This document shows positions 24,579 through 35,542 of a stretch of DNA of 64,000 bases, piece by piece. The notes under the pieces were generated by a model. It searched no databases. It was not told the DNA's origin and saw only the letters and a program-made list of their open reading frames with translations. The first letter of the stretch is position 1. Each line of letters opens with the position of its first letter. The DNA lies in assembly GCA_024220505.1 (NCBI GenBank), contig JAKZZE010000036.1, forward strand, positions 124,001-188,000, given 5' to 3'. This DNA is from Rhizopus arrhizus (Eukaryota > Mucoromycota > Mucoromycetes > Mucorales > Rhizopodaceae). The position numbers and the translations under genes were made by a program.

Positions 24579-25030
24579 CTCTCTCTTCCTCCTCCTTTTT
24601 CTTTATAGGATAATAAAGAGTAAAATACAAGACCAAGTTAAAATTATAAAGATGACAGTGACATATCAGCCACATATAAAGAATTGGGATATTTAATTTA
24701 ATTCAATTTCAAGGAGACAAACATTGTAGTGTAAAAAGGATGTTTTTGATGATTGTTTAAAATATGTACAGCAAGTTCCAATTTATCCCTTTTCAATCAT
24801 CGTCTGTTTCTTAAAATGGTGTGTCAAATATCTTCAGTGTAAACACCCTTTAGACGAGAAAAAAAAAAAAAAAAGCTTCGATTTACCTAAACTCCTCTTT
24901 TAATATAAAATCAAAAGAAGTGTATTCTCCTCTTTTTTTTATTTTTTTTTATTGCATACTCCACTCCTTCTTTTCTCTCTCTTTCTCTCTCACTCTCACT
25001 CTCACTCTCACTCTCTCACTCTCACTTGTC
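24154..25030. other. Low-complexity spacer
   Basis: No gene recognised. Holds a 30-T tract at 24549-24578, an A-run near 24861, and a CTCACT-type microsatellite at about 24980-25026 directly before the next start codon. Confidence 0.6.
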
Positions 25031-25539
25031 ATGAACTTCATTCTTTCACTCTTATTGATATGTCAAGTATTAGCTATGAAACGAGGCACAGCGCGAATGA
25101 TGGACTCTAATCAACTGTTGCCTTCAGTGAATAAGCGAGACCGAGGCACTTGGTATACAGGTCAAGGATTAAAAAATGCAGCTTGCTATGGTCGAAATGG
25201 CTTGGCACCCTTTAATCCTTCTGTGTCAGACATGATTGGTGCTATGGTAACCAATGTAAAATAAAGACATAAAGACTAACATTACAATAGGCAATGAATG
25301 ACCTTGAACAGTGCTATAAATGTATGAAGATAACAAACAACAAAAATCATGTGTCGATTGTAGTGAAAATTGTAGATAAATGTGAAGCCTGTAGGATTGG
25401 AAGTGCTATTGATTTAACCCCAAGAGCATTCAAGATACTTTCAAAAGGAAGTTTAAATATTGGTGTATTAGATATTAGTTTTACTTCTACTAGATGTCCT
25501 AAAAAAAGAGGGCTTTTATCACATTTACCCGTTTTGTAA
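25031..25539 (+). CDS. Small secreted double-psi beta-barrel (RlpA/expansin-like) protein, 154 aa
   Basis: Two exons, 25031-25246 and 25291-25539. A signal peptide is clear (MNFILSLLLICQVLA). The mature protein is a single DPBB domain: GTWYTGQ, AACYGRNGLAPFN, CYKCMKI, VVKIVDKCEACRIGSAIDLT and AFKIL. The Asp of VDKC and the Cys pairs match fungal barwin/expansin-like and cerato-platanin-adjacent small secreted proteins. No cellulose-binding domain is present. Likely acts at or outside the cell wall; some relatives are effectors or wall-loosening proteins, but the role here is unknown. Convergent with the GATA gene. Confidence 0.88.
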
Positions 25540-25605
25540 TTTAATAAAAAAAAAAAAAGGGGGGGAACATTTGTATTTACATAGAGTTGGGAAGAGAGGA
25601 GGGTA

Positions 25606-26301
25606 TTAATGTTTGGATAAAACAACTTCTGCTTTTGTTACTAGTTCAGTCAGAGCATAAGTCAACTGAGAGAGTGCGTTGGCTCGTTCAGGTCCAGCTT
25701 GTCTCCTTAAATTCTCTAATTTATCCAAAGCCTTATCAAAATCAGCCAATTCATATCCCCTTTTTAATATCGAATCAAGTTTATAACACGATTGACGTTC
25801 AGAAGAAATAGGCGGTAATAAGCAATCACTCTTTTTTATAATAAAGTCTTCTATCTCTGGCATCCTCGCTTGGTTTTGTTCTTCTTGAGCAATCATGATC
25901 CTCTTTCTTCTTTTGATCACGCCACTACCCTTCATACCGACCGGTCGGTGAACTTGATGTAGTTTATAATAAAGGCCACAAGCATTGCATATCGTGTTTC
26001 CTGTTTCATCTCTTCTCCAAAGTGGAGTTGTGGTCGTTCTGCAGTTGGCACACATCATTAATTTATTAAATACCGTAAAGGAACCAGCCTGAGGACTGCT
26101 GACATCGTTCTTTTTGGTCTTTGCAGGCCGATGAGTATGCTTCAGACCGCAGGCATTACATAATGCTTCACCGTGTGGCCCTCTTCTCCAAAGAGGTGTT
26201 TTTGTCGCGCCACAAATAGAGCATTTGTTCACCAAGATGGAATCAATAGTTAAGCAGGTTGTAGAAGCTAGTGTTTTCATCATTTTTGAAAGAAAAAGCA
26301 A
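25606..26301 (-). CDS. Two-finger GATA transcription factor, 231 aa
   Basis: Single exon. Two C-x2-C-x17-C-x2-C GATA fingers: [20 protein letters not shown] leading to [13 protein letters not shown], and [20 protein letters not shown] leading to [22 protein letters not shown] is a basic tail after finger 2. The C-terminal third is helical. Paired fingers with a finger 2 of this type occur in iron-responsive repressors (SreA, Urbs1, Fep1), but the Cys-rich linker of those proteins is absent here. Two ATCTGATAA sites lie upstream, supporting self-control. Methionines at codons 7 and 8 are alternative starts. Other fungal GATA factors (nitrogen, light) remain possible. Confidence 0.88.
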   Translation of the reverse strand: MLFLSKMMKTLASTTCLTIDSILVNKCSICGATKTPLWRRGPHGEALCNACGLKHTHRPAKTKKNDVSSPQAGSFTVFNKLMMCANCRTTTTPLWRRDETGNTICNACGLYYKLHQVHRPVGMKGSGVIKRRKRIMIAQEEQNQARMPEIEDFIIKKSDCLLPPISSERQSCYKLDSILKRGYELADFDKALDKLENLRRQAGPERANALSQLTYALTELVTKAEVVLSKH

Positions 26302-26311
26302 AATGAATTGA

Positions 26312-26320
26312 ATCTGATAA
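26312..26320 (+). promoter_or_regulatory. Iron-GATA type site ATCTGATAA, proximal
   Basis: Perfect match to the ATCWGATAA motif described for fungal iron-GATA repressors, 11 bp before the annotated GATA start codon. Confidence 0.45.
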
Positions 26321-26639
26321 CAATTATAATCAATCTACCATCTCATTTAAACTCCATTTAACTATCAGCCTCCCGTCTTTGCATTCACAACACCTTTTAA
26401 ACTTGTTTACTTGTCTTGGTGATGCTTTTATTCACAAGTCATACTGTGTCTCTTTCATAGAGTATTTATTTTGAAAGCCTATTTAATAAAAAATCACTCT
26501 ACTTACCCTCAAAACCCTCTTTTTTTTTTTTCTTTGAATATGGCCTATAGCCCGGAGCATGCGCCGTGTCTTTTATAGTCCGAAGGGTATAGACCTGCAA
26601 GAACAGTAATGATTTCTTTTGGTTTTTTATTATTTTTTT

Positions 26640-26648
26640 TTATCAGAT
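26640..26648 (-). promoter_or_regulatory. Iron-GATA type site ATCTGATAA, distal
   Basis: A second perfect ATCTGATAA, on the minus strand, about 340 bp upstream of the same gene. Confidence 0.45.
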
Positions 26649-26984
26649 CTAAAAGAACGTTCTCACAAAGATGTAGATCATCGAAATCTTTGATGCTCGG
26701 TGTATTAGCCTTTTCTTTTATGTATAAAATCCAACTCTGGTCAAAGGCTTTGCAAGTTTAAAAAATAGAAAAAGCCCTAATGTACTTAGCTGTGACACCA
26801 GAAAAAAAAAAAAACCATTCTACAGCACATTTCTCGTTTTTCCACATTTTTAATTCAAATGGTCACAATTCAATAATAGAAAAAAGTTATACTGTCGTTA
26901 TACACATATTCAATAGCAATATTTCTTGATTGCATCCTTCCTACATACCATAAAGCAATAAATAAAGTACTATTTTTTTTTTTT

Positions 26985-27325
26985 TTGCATAGAAAGACAT
27001 TCTGGATCATTTTCTTTTCCAATCATCTGATACATTGGTGGTTTGGCATATTTTCTGTTCTCGCTTCCCAAATCTGGCAGGTTTCTCCCTCGACCGAGTC
27101 AAGGACGCATCATTTCATCTCAAAACCTTCTTGCTCTTCTCCTGTTAAGCCCTTCACCATCCTTGATCATACTCTTATAGGAATCTGGCACGTTCACTGG
27201 GCCCTCTATTTTCTATTCTGTACCTTTCCATTCTGAATTGCTTTATAAATCCATTCCATGAATACTTGCCACATTTCATAAGAAAACCCTTTTGCTTTCT
27301 GGTTGTTCTCCGGTACTTTGCTCAT
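26985..27325 (-). other. Possible decayed coding region
   Basis: On the minus strand, KGFSYEMWQVFMEWIYKAIQ, then in a shifted frame GPVNVPDSYKSMIKDGEG, then in another ETCQIWEA read like protein, though stops and frame changes separate them. The base composition is higher in GC than the flanks. The family is not recognised; it may be chance. Confidence 0.25.
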
Positions 27326-27511
27326 ATTCAATCATAATATCTTTCATGACTTATATCAATTACATTTTTAACCTCAAAATCCCCTCATCAACTGTATAAC
27401 AAAACTAAAAAAAGAAAATTCAAAAATAATATCGACTTGACCCTTGGTCATTTTTAATACTTTAGCCTAGTGTTTATAAAAAAAAATAAAAAAAAAATAA
27501 ATAAATAAAAA

Positions 27512-29676
27512 TTATCTTTCCATAGCAGCCAAGATGTCTTCCATTGTGCTTTTTAATACCGGATGATTTGGATGTAAACGGATAGCCTCTTCCAAAAAAA
27601 CCTTTGCCTTCTGATATTCTTGCATTGCCTTATAGGAGTTTGCCAGACCAAACCTATCCCTCAAACGTCAACAAGAATACTTTTTTTTCTTTTTTTTTTT
27701 ACCATCCAATATAAGAACGCCTGTTGGCCGCCATACTAGTTGCAAAATGTCTTTTTGCGTTCAAATAGCATTCGTGCTCCCATTCTTCATAACCCATAAG
27801 AGCGTGAGCATAATAGTGGGTTGGATTGACACTGATAGCCTTTCTGAACCAGTAACTAGATTCGATTCCATCTCTCACGCACTTTGTCCAGTTGCCAGCA
27901 ACGATATAGGCCTCATACAGGTGACATTTATTATCCTTCATCTTGTATGCTAATAAATTCAGTTCATCTTCATTTTGCAAGTACCAAAGCGTGGTTGAAT
28001 AGAAAGCAGCATAGTCGCAATACCAGGGAGCGATACAAAAGGCTTGACGAAAGAATATACGAGCCTAGTGTTTGCATATGTGTGTGAGAACAATGCGTTG
28101 TGTAGGAAATAAAGAAAACTTACAGATTCGTATTCACCCATATCATAATAAGCTTTTCCGATAATGCATAGCACCCGCGCAGAGTTGTATTGATTGTCGT
28201 CTAATTGCTGGAGTTCTAAAGCGGCTTCTTTGCACTTGTAAAATGATTGATAAAGGTATCCGGTGGCAACAATGTTTAACAGTTCAATCACTCGATTGAT
28301 GCCTTCAAGTAATGTGGTGCTGATTTCTTCTGATATATGTTGAGAAATTTCTGTTGATGATGGTGATGATATAGATAATGCTTCATTCTATATATATTAT
28401 TTAGCAAAAGAAATCATGCTTTCTTCTCTTTCTTACCGTGGGTATACACTCCTAGTAATAAAAAGTAATACCTAAGTATTTACTGCTGATTTCGTTTATA
28501 AATACTCTTCTTACCTCTTCTTTTACTTTGAGTTTCTTTTTGGGTCGTTCCGATGCATCTTCTAATGAATCCCTTGGTCGTGCTACTCGACTCGGCCTAA
28601 CGTGTTCAATTGATAGTTCAAGATCATAGAGACCACCTTCATCCGTACCGGGATATTGTACTTCAATCTTTGGTATCTCCTCAGGAGGCCTCTTGCGTAA
28701 TCCATGCTTGTTATTATAATTTTCTATTCTTTCCATTTCTCTTATATCCTTATGAGCCGTTGTCATCAGCTTGTCTTTAATTTCTTCGATCTCTCCTCTA
28801 TACACGGCGTGTTAGTCTTCCGTGTTCGTTACCGAATAAGATTCGTACTAACCTGTGTCGATCAATAGGCATATCATCCAACTCATACTTTGAATTAACA
28901 TACGCTCTCAACTGATCTATCGAAATATCCGTAAAGTCTTCATCGAGATCAGGCATCGAATGCGAAGTCTTTTCAAACTCCTTTAAAGGCTGCCTGAACA
29001 TGATCTCTGGCTCAGTGGATAAAGATGAAAAGTCAGCATCACACAGAGAGAGATCGATGCTATCCATAGGCTTGAATATATCCTTGGGTAATTTGGCCTT
29101 TTTGAAATTGATTACGTCCGGAGCGATATCGCACATTTTGATATAGGTCGAAAGCTTGAACCGATTCGAGTTGAGCGCATCCCAGTAGGCCTTAGCAGCA
29201 GCACGGATGTTGTCCAACTTCACATAGAGATCACCTAGCAAGGTAGCAATAGAGGATCGGCTGGGGCTGTGGAATCGTTTTTGAAAACCTGAAAGTTCCT
29301 GATCCCAAAAAGTGTTGGAATCTCCAGTGGTTGTTTGAGCGAGCGCCAGTGTAGCTGCCTGGACGCCTTCCTCTAATAATCTGCGCTGCTTTTCTTTTTG
29401 TTGTTCGGCGTTGGCTAGATGAAGACAGCTTTCGGCAAAGAGAGAAAGACAAGGTACAGAGGGATCGTTCTTGAGAAGCGTGTAACTCGCAAAGTAATCA
29501 AGTAATGATATGAGACAAGTTGCATAAAGAAAGCGATAGAGGCTGTTTTTGTTGTCAATTGCAAATAATCTTTCTGAAAGTAAAAGACCATTCTTAAAAT
29601 CGCGATCGTCTAAATCACGATAGATGAATGACAGCAAGACGAAAGACTCGGCTGAACTAGTAGTTGATTCATTCAT
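27512..29676 (-). CDS. Anaphase-promoting complex subunit Cdc27/APC3, short form, 629 aa
   Basis: Six exons: 28853-29676, 28515-28797, 28437-28451 (15 bp), 28124-28387, 27703-28064 and 27512-27653. They sum to 1890 bp in frame. The N-terminal TPR half (GLLLSERLFAIDNKN, YRFLYATC, FAESCLHLANAEQQ) and the middle (AYYDMGEYESARIFFRQ, STTLWYLQ, NPTHYYAHALMGYEEWEH) match Cdc27/Nuc2. After RRSYIGW the protein passes into one last TPR (FGLANSYKAMQEYQKAKVFL) and ends, so several C-terminal TPRs of normal Cdc27 are missing. Cdc27 binds activators Cdc20/Cdh1 through those repeats. A shortened paralogue is as likely as the sole APC3. The 15-bp exon is inferred from splice sites only. Confidence 0.8.
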
Positions 29677-30766
29677 ATTTTAATAGATCCAAAAAAAAGG
29701 AACAATTGACCGGTTGTGCGTGGAAAAAAAAAGATTTCGAAAGGAAGGTGACTGATAAATCAAAAGTAACCTCTTTAGTTCAATTGAACAAGTCACTTTT
29801 TTTGTAAACGGATGCAAATAAATCATTGAAACAATCAAATATCTTTATTATTATTTAAAAAAATTATTCTTGTTTACTAGCTCATTCTTATGTATTATTT
29901 GTGTATATGATATGTTTTAGCGTTTGTGTAGTAAAATGATCTTTGTTAACAATGTCTAAAAAGTACTCTATGAAAAAAGAAAAATTGTGTTTTTTTATAT
30001 CACTTTTTATTGCTCTCTTTGAACATAGTTGACTTTGGGCTTTTATTATCTTTACCATTGCTCATGATAAAAGCTTCAGAAATTATTGTTTATATCCACT
30101 AAAGTGTTTAAAGAAATGACATTCACAGATTCTTCCCTCCCCCTCTGAGTTTATAAGTTCTAAAACAAAATCTGATTAAAATAAAGCATTCTACTATTTT
30201 TTCTTTTTTCATATATTATTCTTGCACTCACCTCTTCAATATTGTATTGAGTTATAAATGCGGAACAATAAATAAAAACCTTTAAACACCATGGTTCTTT
30301 CCGACAAAGTATCTCACCAGTACGTCTGCACTGAAAACTCGATTCATTTCAAATAATTACCTGTGGTGTACCGTGCCTCTGGAGAAATCATTGGAAACAT
30401 GTTTTTGATGAATCGCCCTATTGGCCAAATGAGACAGTTACTTGAGCTACTATGCTCCTTCGCAGACTACATCAAGAAAATCTATATCAGAAAGAATTTA
30501 ATGACAAGAATCAAATACCACATTAATCGTATAATTTTATTCTATATATTCAGGTACCTTGAAAATGTAGAAATGGCATGTACTGTATACTGACCCTGTA
30601 TAGTACGGTCACTTGTATATTTAAATGCTTTCTTACAGTGTACGTCTAAAGGCGACACTAGAAGAAACTCATACACAAAAAAATATGTCTGAGTTTTATT
30701 GTGTAACCGTTTTTGTTCATGTAATGTACTGCTTTTCTTTTTTTTTTTTTCTTTATTCTTATTGCA
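29677..30766. other. AT-rich spacer
   Basis: Divergent spacer between the APC3 gene and a small plus-strand gene. A frame near 30290 starting MVLSDKVS is too short and interrupted to call. No RNA gene seen. Confidence 0.4.
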
Positions 30767-31431
30767 ATGGCACTTATTCAAAATGTTGTGAAGAATGGTT
30801 TAGCCAATTATTATGTACATAAAAAATCAAAAAGAGCAAAGACAAGTGTATTGTTATTGAAACGTAAAGGGAAAGAATTTCGTTGGCCATGCTATAATTC
30901 TTCAATCAAGTAAAAATTTACAAAGATTAATATTTCATATATTCACATTGTCATGAAGGATTAAATTACCAACTAAATATACAAGACCAGAATTAACATC
31001 ACTAAAACCCAAAAGAATTAAAAAATATGTAAAAAAACCATGGGATCCAATCACAACACTCGCTGCATATAATAATGAGCCCAGAGCACGATACATTACT
31101 AAATTAAATAGATTTGCCAACAATAAGCTAAAAGAATATATTGAATATGTTTTCCGTCAAAAATCATTGCGTATGGAAAAGTTGTGTTTACAGTTAGTGA
31201 AACATTTGTTTTATAATATGGCCAATACACATTCAGAGTTGAATAAGAATATCATGGATTGGGAATATATACTTTTACATGCTCATCAAATAGGAGTTCC
31301 ACCAGAGTAAGTCAAACATGAATATAGAGAAAAATAGGTGTTTAGGTTTTTGTGTATATAGGGTTATTAGAAAAGTACAAAAAGAGATGACAAAAAAAAC
31401 AAAAAGAGAAAAGCCAGGTAAAGGAAGATGA
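30767..31431 (+). CDS. Conserved-looking hypothetical protein with an in-frame TGA
   Basis: Exons 30767-30909, 30959-31306 and 31362-31431 join in frame. The protein is basic: MALIQNVVKNGLANYYVHKK at the start, then KKPWDPITTLAAYNNEPRAR, LRMEKLCLQLVKHLFYNM and IMDWEYILLHAHQIGVPPEV. The TGA at 31429 follows PGKGR, but the same frame stays open for 33 more codons (RVRSVADDNMI to an acidic DLTASDDD end, TGA at 31531). So the natural stop may be the second one, with the first a mutation or sequence error (TGG to TGA). The many charged helices suggest an RNA- or organelle-associated protein, but I do not recognise a family. Confidence 0.65.
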
Positions 31432-31583
31432 AGAGTACGGTCAGTTGCTGATGATAATATGATAATAGCATTATCTGCATTTAACAAACCAAAAGAACCA
31501 TTAATTGATCTTACTGCGAGTGATGATGATTGAAAAAGAGATGTGGATTTTTATTTAAATATTATATACAAAGCCATGATTAT

Positions 31584-32762
31584 TTATGAATTCTTATAAA
31601 AAGATTCCAATTCTTCAACATCTTTCTTTGATCCAAGCCAAATGCCAGAACGATCATGAATATGTTCAGGTACTAAATCCAAACAATCCACTTTACCTGT
31701 TGTTGCTTTACCTCCTGCTTGTTCAATCAAGTAAGACATGGGGAATACTTCATACAAAATTCTAAGTTTTCCTTTCTTTGATTTTGAATCAGCTGGGTAA
31801 CCAAAGATACCACCATAAAGCAAAGTTCGGTGGATATCAGATACCATGGATCCTACATAACGTGCACTGTATTTTTGTTTGACGTGGTCCACGTATTTCT
31901 TGCTGGGTTCATCAAAGTACTTGTAATTTCCTTCGTTTACAGAGTATATTTTACCACTAGGAGGCATGGTAATCTTGGGGTGTGTCATGATAAATTCACC
32001 AATCGAGGGGTCCAATGTGAAGCCATTGACGCCATTACCGACAGATAAGATCATTTCACAGTATGAACCGTACATACAGTAACCAGCAGCAATCAATTCA
32101 CGTCCACTGCGAATACAGTCAGTAATATTTGGATTACTTTCATCTTTCTATATAATACATAAGCAATCAATACTATCATGATAGTCATGTAATACATTAC
32201 CACTTTAAAGATACCAAAGATAGTACCAATAGAGACACCACAATCAATGTTGGAAGAGCCATCCAAAGGATCAAATGTAACCACATATTTACCACGCTGA
32301 CTTTCATTTTCAATAATCATTGCATTCTCATCTTCTTCAGACACAAGGAGACATGCCTTTCCAGACCCGATTAATGCGTTACGAAAGATATCATTAGCAA
32401 GTACATCTAATTTCTTGACATCTTCTCCCTGAACATTAGCTGCACCAGTTAAACCAAGACTAAATTATTGTATTAGTCAATACATGAATGCTATTCATAG
32501 ACATTTACTTACAGGTTAACTAAACCAGCTTGTTTGACCTTGGAAGCAACAAATTTACAACCGAATTGAATAGCAGTTAAAAGTAAGGTAAGGTCACCAG
32601 TAGCTTCGGGTGCATACTATATGTATCTTAGTCACTGTGTACACGCATCTTTACATTCTTTTGTGTATACTTTACTTGCTGTTGTGAAATAACCCAACGA
32701 GTTAATGTAATAAGATCTTCACCAGTACCAACCTTGATAGCATCGAATTTGTCTGAACCCAT
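31584..32762 (-). CDS. FBP1: Fructose-1,6-bisphosphatase, 337 aa
   Basis: Four exons: 32676-32762, 32513-32616, 32201-32459 and 31584-32147 (1014 bp, in frame). The metal and substrate signature [10 protein letters not shown] lies at residues 126-135, preceded by SEEDE around residue 104, and the C-terminal [20 protein letters not shown] is the conserved sugar-phosphate and metal site. The enzyme hydrolyses fructose 1,6-bisphosphate to fructose 6-phosphate in gluconeogenesis, in the cytosol, with Mg2+. Length is typical of eukaryotic FBPase. In yeast it is glucose-repressed. No C-terminal targeting signal seen. Confidence 0.97.
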
Positions 32763-33683
32763 AATATTTATATATTTAAATGTGAAAAAAAAAAAAGAAA
32801 AGAAAAGAGAAAGGATTGATTTTTATACTTTTCTAAAAACGTGGGGTCAACGTTCTCGGGTAACGTAGGGTTTTTTATGGTATAACTCAGACACAGGCCC
32901 AGTATTATTATTTTTTTAGCTTGGTTTCATTACGTGTTATATGCATAACGCACATGTAAATAAAATAAATGTTTTTACAAAAAAAAAAAACGCGTTTCTT
33001 ATTTCATCTTTTATAAACTCTTTTTTTTTTTCTCTTTTATTTCATAGTACAAGACAGAGGTATAACTCTGTTCCGAATCTATTTCATTTTTCACATGTTA
33101 CCAAAAAAAAATGTAGAATAGAAAAGAGTAAAAATAAAGGGGAGAGGGGGATTTCAATCTGATGTTTACAACTTTTCACTACTTTTATCTTGTTATTGGT
33201 TTATTCTTACTTTTTAGCACTTGTGCTAAATAATGAATTATATCATTCTATAGTAACTTGTTCATTCTTTCTCTATTCCCGGAGTACTCCGACCTTTCTC
33301 CACACTTTAAACGACCGACAAAAATCACTGCATGAATTTTAGTGTAAGATATGGTGAGGTAAAAAAAAAAAAAGTACAAGGGAGGGGAGGGGACCTTCTT
33401 TGCACAGGGCATGGCTTATAAAGGATCACAAGCGTAGTACGATAAACAAGAAAGTGTCTGCGTTACCTAATTTATTCTGAACTACAGATTTGCACTTGGA
33501 CACTGTCCCCCCCCTCTCTTCCTTCAAATTTCGTTATCAATCACTCTGCTTACTCTCCTCCTTTTATATTATGCCGCATCCAATATTTTCTGTATATTTA
33601 TCTCATAAGACATAACGATTCGTTCACTTGTAAATCAAACTATTTCACACAGAGTGTTTATTTTTTAAAATAGTAAACTATTG
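32763..33683. other. FBP1 upstream region
   Basis: No gene. Includes a CGG-N6-CCG palindrome (separate entry), A/T homopolymers and a G-run at about 33380-33392. Confidence 0.5.
33280..33291. promoter_or_regulatory. CGG-N6-CCG palindrome
   Basis: The perfect 12-bp palindrome CGGAGTACTCCG is the site architecture bound by dimers of Zn2Cys6 proteins of the Ppr1/UaY type. It lies about 520 bp upstream of FBP1 and just beyond the end of a Zn2Cys6 gene. Confidence 0.3.
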
Positions 33684-34259
33684 TTACTTTGTCATTTGAT
33701 CTATCATCATCATTTCATTTGTATTATTATTGTTCATAAATTGTGTATAAGACTCATCATAGAGTCCAGTTGGATCATTCACAAAGGATGAATTAGAAGA
33801 TGTAGTGGTAGTAGAAGAACAAGAAGGTTGAAGACCAGGTATCATCATATTATTCTCCCTACTTTTGATGTGAGACAAGGTACCATTCTCTTCTTGATTC
33901 ATATAAACGGATAAAAGAGGCGCACTACTACCATTAGCGCCTGTACTTTCTGCTGCAGCAATAATCATAGGGTCCACAAATCCATTATTGACAGAAGTAT
34001 TTGAATCAAGTGGTGTACGAGGTAAATTATTCAATAAGGTCCAGTCTTGATAAGGTGTGAAATCATAGGTAGGAAAATAATAATTGGGAGATGATGTAAA
34101 ATCATAAAATGAATTGGTATTGTTCATTGGCATCTGATTCACTGTCACAGCAGGTGCCTTTACGGTATTATCCACGGTATTCTCAACCATCTTGTTTCTC
34201 CCAGATATTCTCGTATTCTTGTCATAACCAGACAAGGTTGAAACGGCGGTTGATGATGC

Positions 34260-34299
<40 letters not shown>

Positions 34300-34843
34300 T
34301 TACCTCTCGCTGCTCGTTGTTCACCACGTAATCTTAATTGAGCTACAATTGAACGAGATTCTTGAAGATCTTTTTCTGTCTTGGTAATACGTGAATTTAA
34401 GGTGGTACTTGCATTGTTCTTGTCCACTGGATCATCACTTCCTCCGTTACAGAGACTGCGTACCAGATTGCGTTGTGCTTCTAGATCACTTTCGATTCTT
34501 CTGATCTTGGCTTCAAGTTGAGACAGGTTGTTGATGAATGGATCTACATTGGTTGGCTGCGTGTTACGAGATCGACGAGAACTTGGATAAGCGCAGAGTA
34601 CACCTGTGGAGAGACAGCGAGTACAGTTTGGATGGATTCCGTCACAGCGTACCTTTTTTTTTTTTTGTAAGATTAATCATTTTTCTTGGAGTTTATTCAT
34701 GTGTGTACCTTTTTATGATGACAGCGATAACATGCAATGGGTGCCCTGGGTCTTTTCATGGAAGGATGCATTCGTGTGATTGTTTCGTCTTCTTTTGTTT
34801 TATTTGATTTATTGTATTGTTCAGTTTTATTATTATTTGCCAT
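33684..34843 (-). CDS. Zn(II)2Cys6 transcription factor, 367 aa
   Basis: Exons 34709-34843 and 33684-34652. The intron (56 bp) lies inside the DNA-binding domain. The binuclear cluster reads CYRCHHKKVRCDGIHPNC then TRCLSTGVLC (C-x2-C-x6-C-x6-C-x2-C-x6-C). A short coiled coil follows (NNLSQLEAKIRRIESDLEAQ), as used for dimerisation. Then comes a poly-alanine tract coded by a GCT repeat, and a Ser/Thr/Asn-rich tail. No fungal-specific middle homology region was recognised, so the protein is short for its class. Target unknown. The start follows MANNNKTEQ. Confidence 0.88.
34258..34296. repeat. (GCT)n microsatellite encoding poly-Ala
   Basis: Thirteen consecutive alanine codons in the Zn2Cys6 gene, twelve of them identical, so the tract length probably varies among strains. 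Confidence 0.85.
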
Positions 34844-34998
34844 AATGAGTGGAATGGAATAAAAAATGAATGGTTTTTGTTGATGAAAGTAAAATAAAAA
34901 AGAAAGTAAGAGAAAGGAAGGAGGGAAAAGAAGAAGAAAAAGATAAAGTTGCTTTTATATCCACTTTTTTTTTTTTTTTTTATTACATGTGAGCAAAG

Positions 34999-35010
34999 CT
35001 TTCTCACTCT

Positions 35011-35055
<45 letters not shown>

Positions 35056-35111
35056 ACTCACTCACTCACTCTCTCCCTCTCTCTCCCTCTCACTATTTTT
35101 TTTTTTTTTTT
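34999..35111. repeat. CT/CACTCT microsatellite and T run
   Basis: Long pyrimidine tract made of CTCACT/CTTTCACT units and a T run, upstream of the Zn2Cys6 gene. An apparent open frame through it (Ser/His-rich) is low complexity. Confidence 0.8.
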
Positions 35112-35405
35112 CTTGTTCTCTCCTTTTTGATCTCATTCACTACTGTTTTTTAAAATGAACATTTGCTCCCTTTTCCGTCCGTGTTTGAATATTGTTAATG
35201 ATAGCATTATTATTTAGCTTGTTACTATTTGAATTACTTATATTTTCTTTTATATAAATGTTTGTATGATGCAAACATATCAAACCATACTTTTTATATA
35301 ATGAGAGAATTCATTGAAAGTGCGTGTGTGTGTGAGTGTAATATATTCGATTTTTTTATGATGGTTCATAATGAAATTTGCATAAACAGTAAATCTCTTT
35401 TTCAT

Positions 35406-35438
<33 letters not shown>

Positions 35439-35542
35439 GATAGTATTTAAGCACAGATACTTAAGGGACCCTTCAAAATGATATCATTCATTACATATGA
35501 ATATATTACGTTATAAAATGATATCAATTTATTTAATGCATA
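35112..35542. other. Spacer downstream of Rab5
   Basis: Contains a 29-A tract (35408-35436) and no recognisable gene. Confidence 0.5.

Noticed and set aside
30291..30593. Small gene starting MVLSDKVS
   Set aside because: Stops after 21 codons and no convincing splice join to the following frame.
31429..31431. TGA as selenocysteine
   Set aside because: No thiol-redox context and no stem-loop seen; mutation or natural stop is likelier.
34949..35158. Ser/His-rich open frame
   Set aside because: Pure translation of the CACTCT microsatellite.
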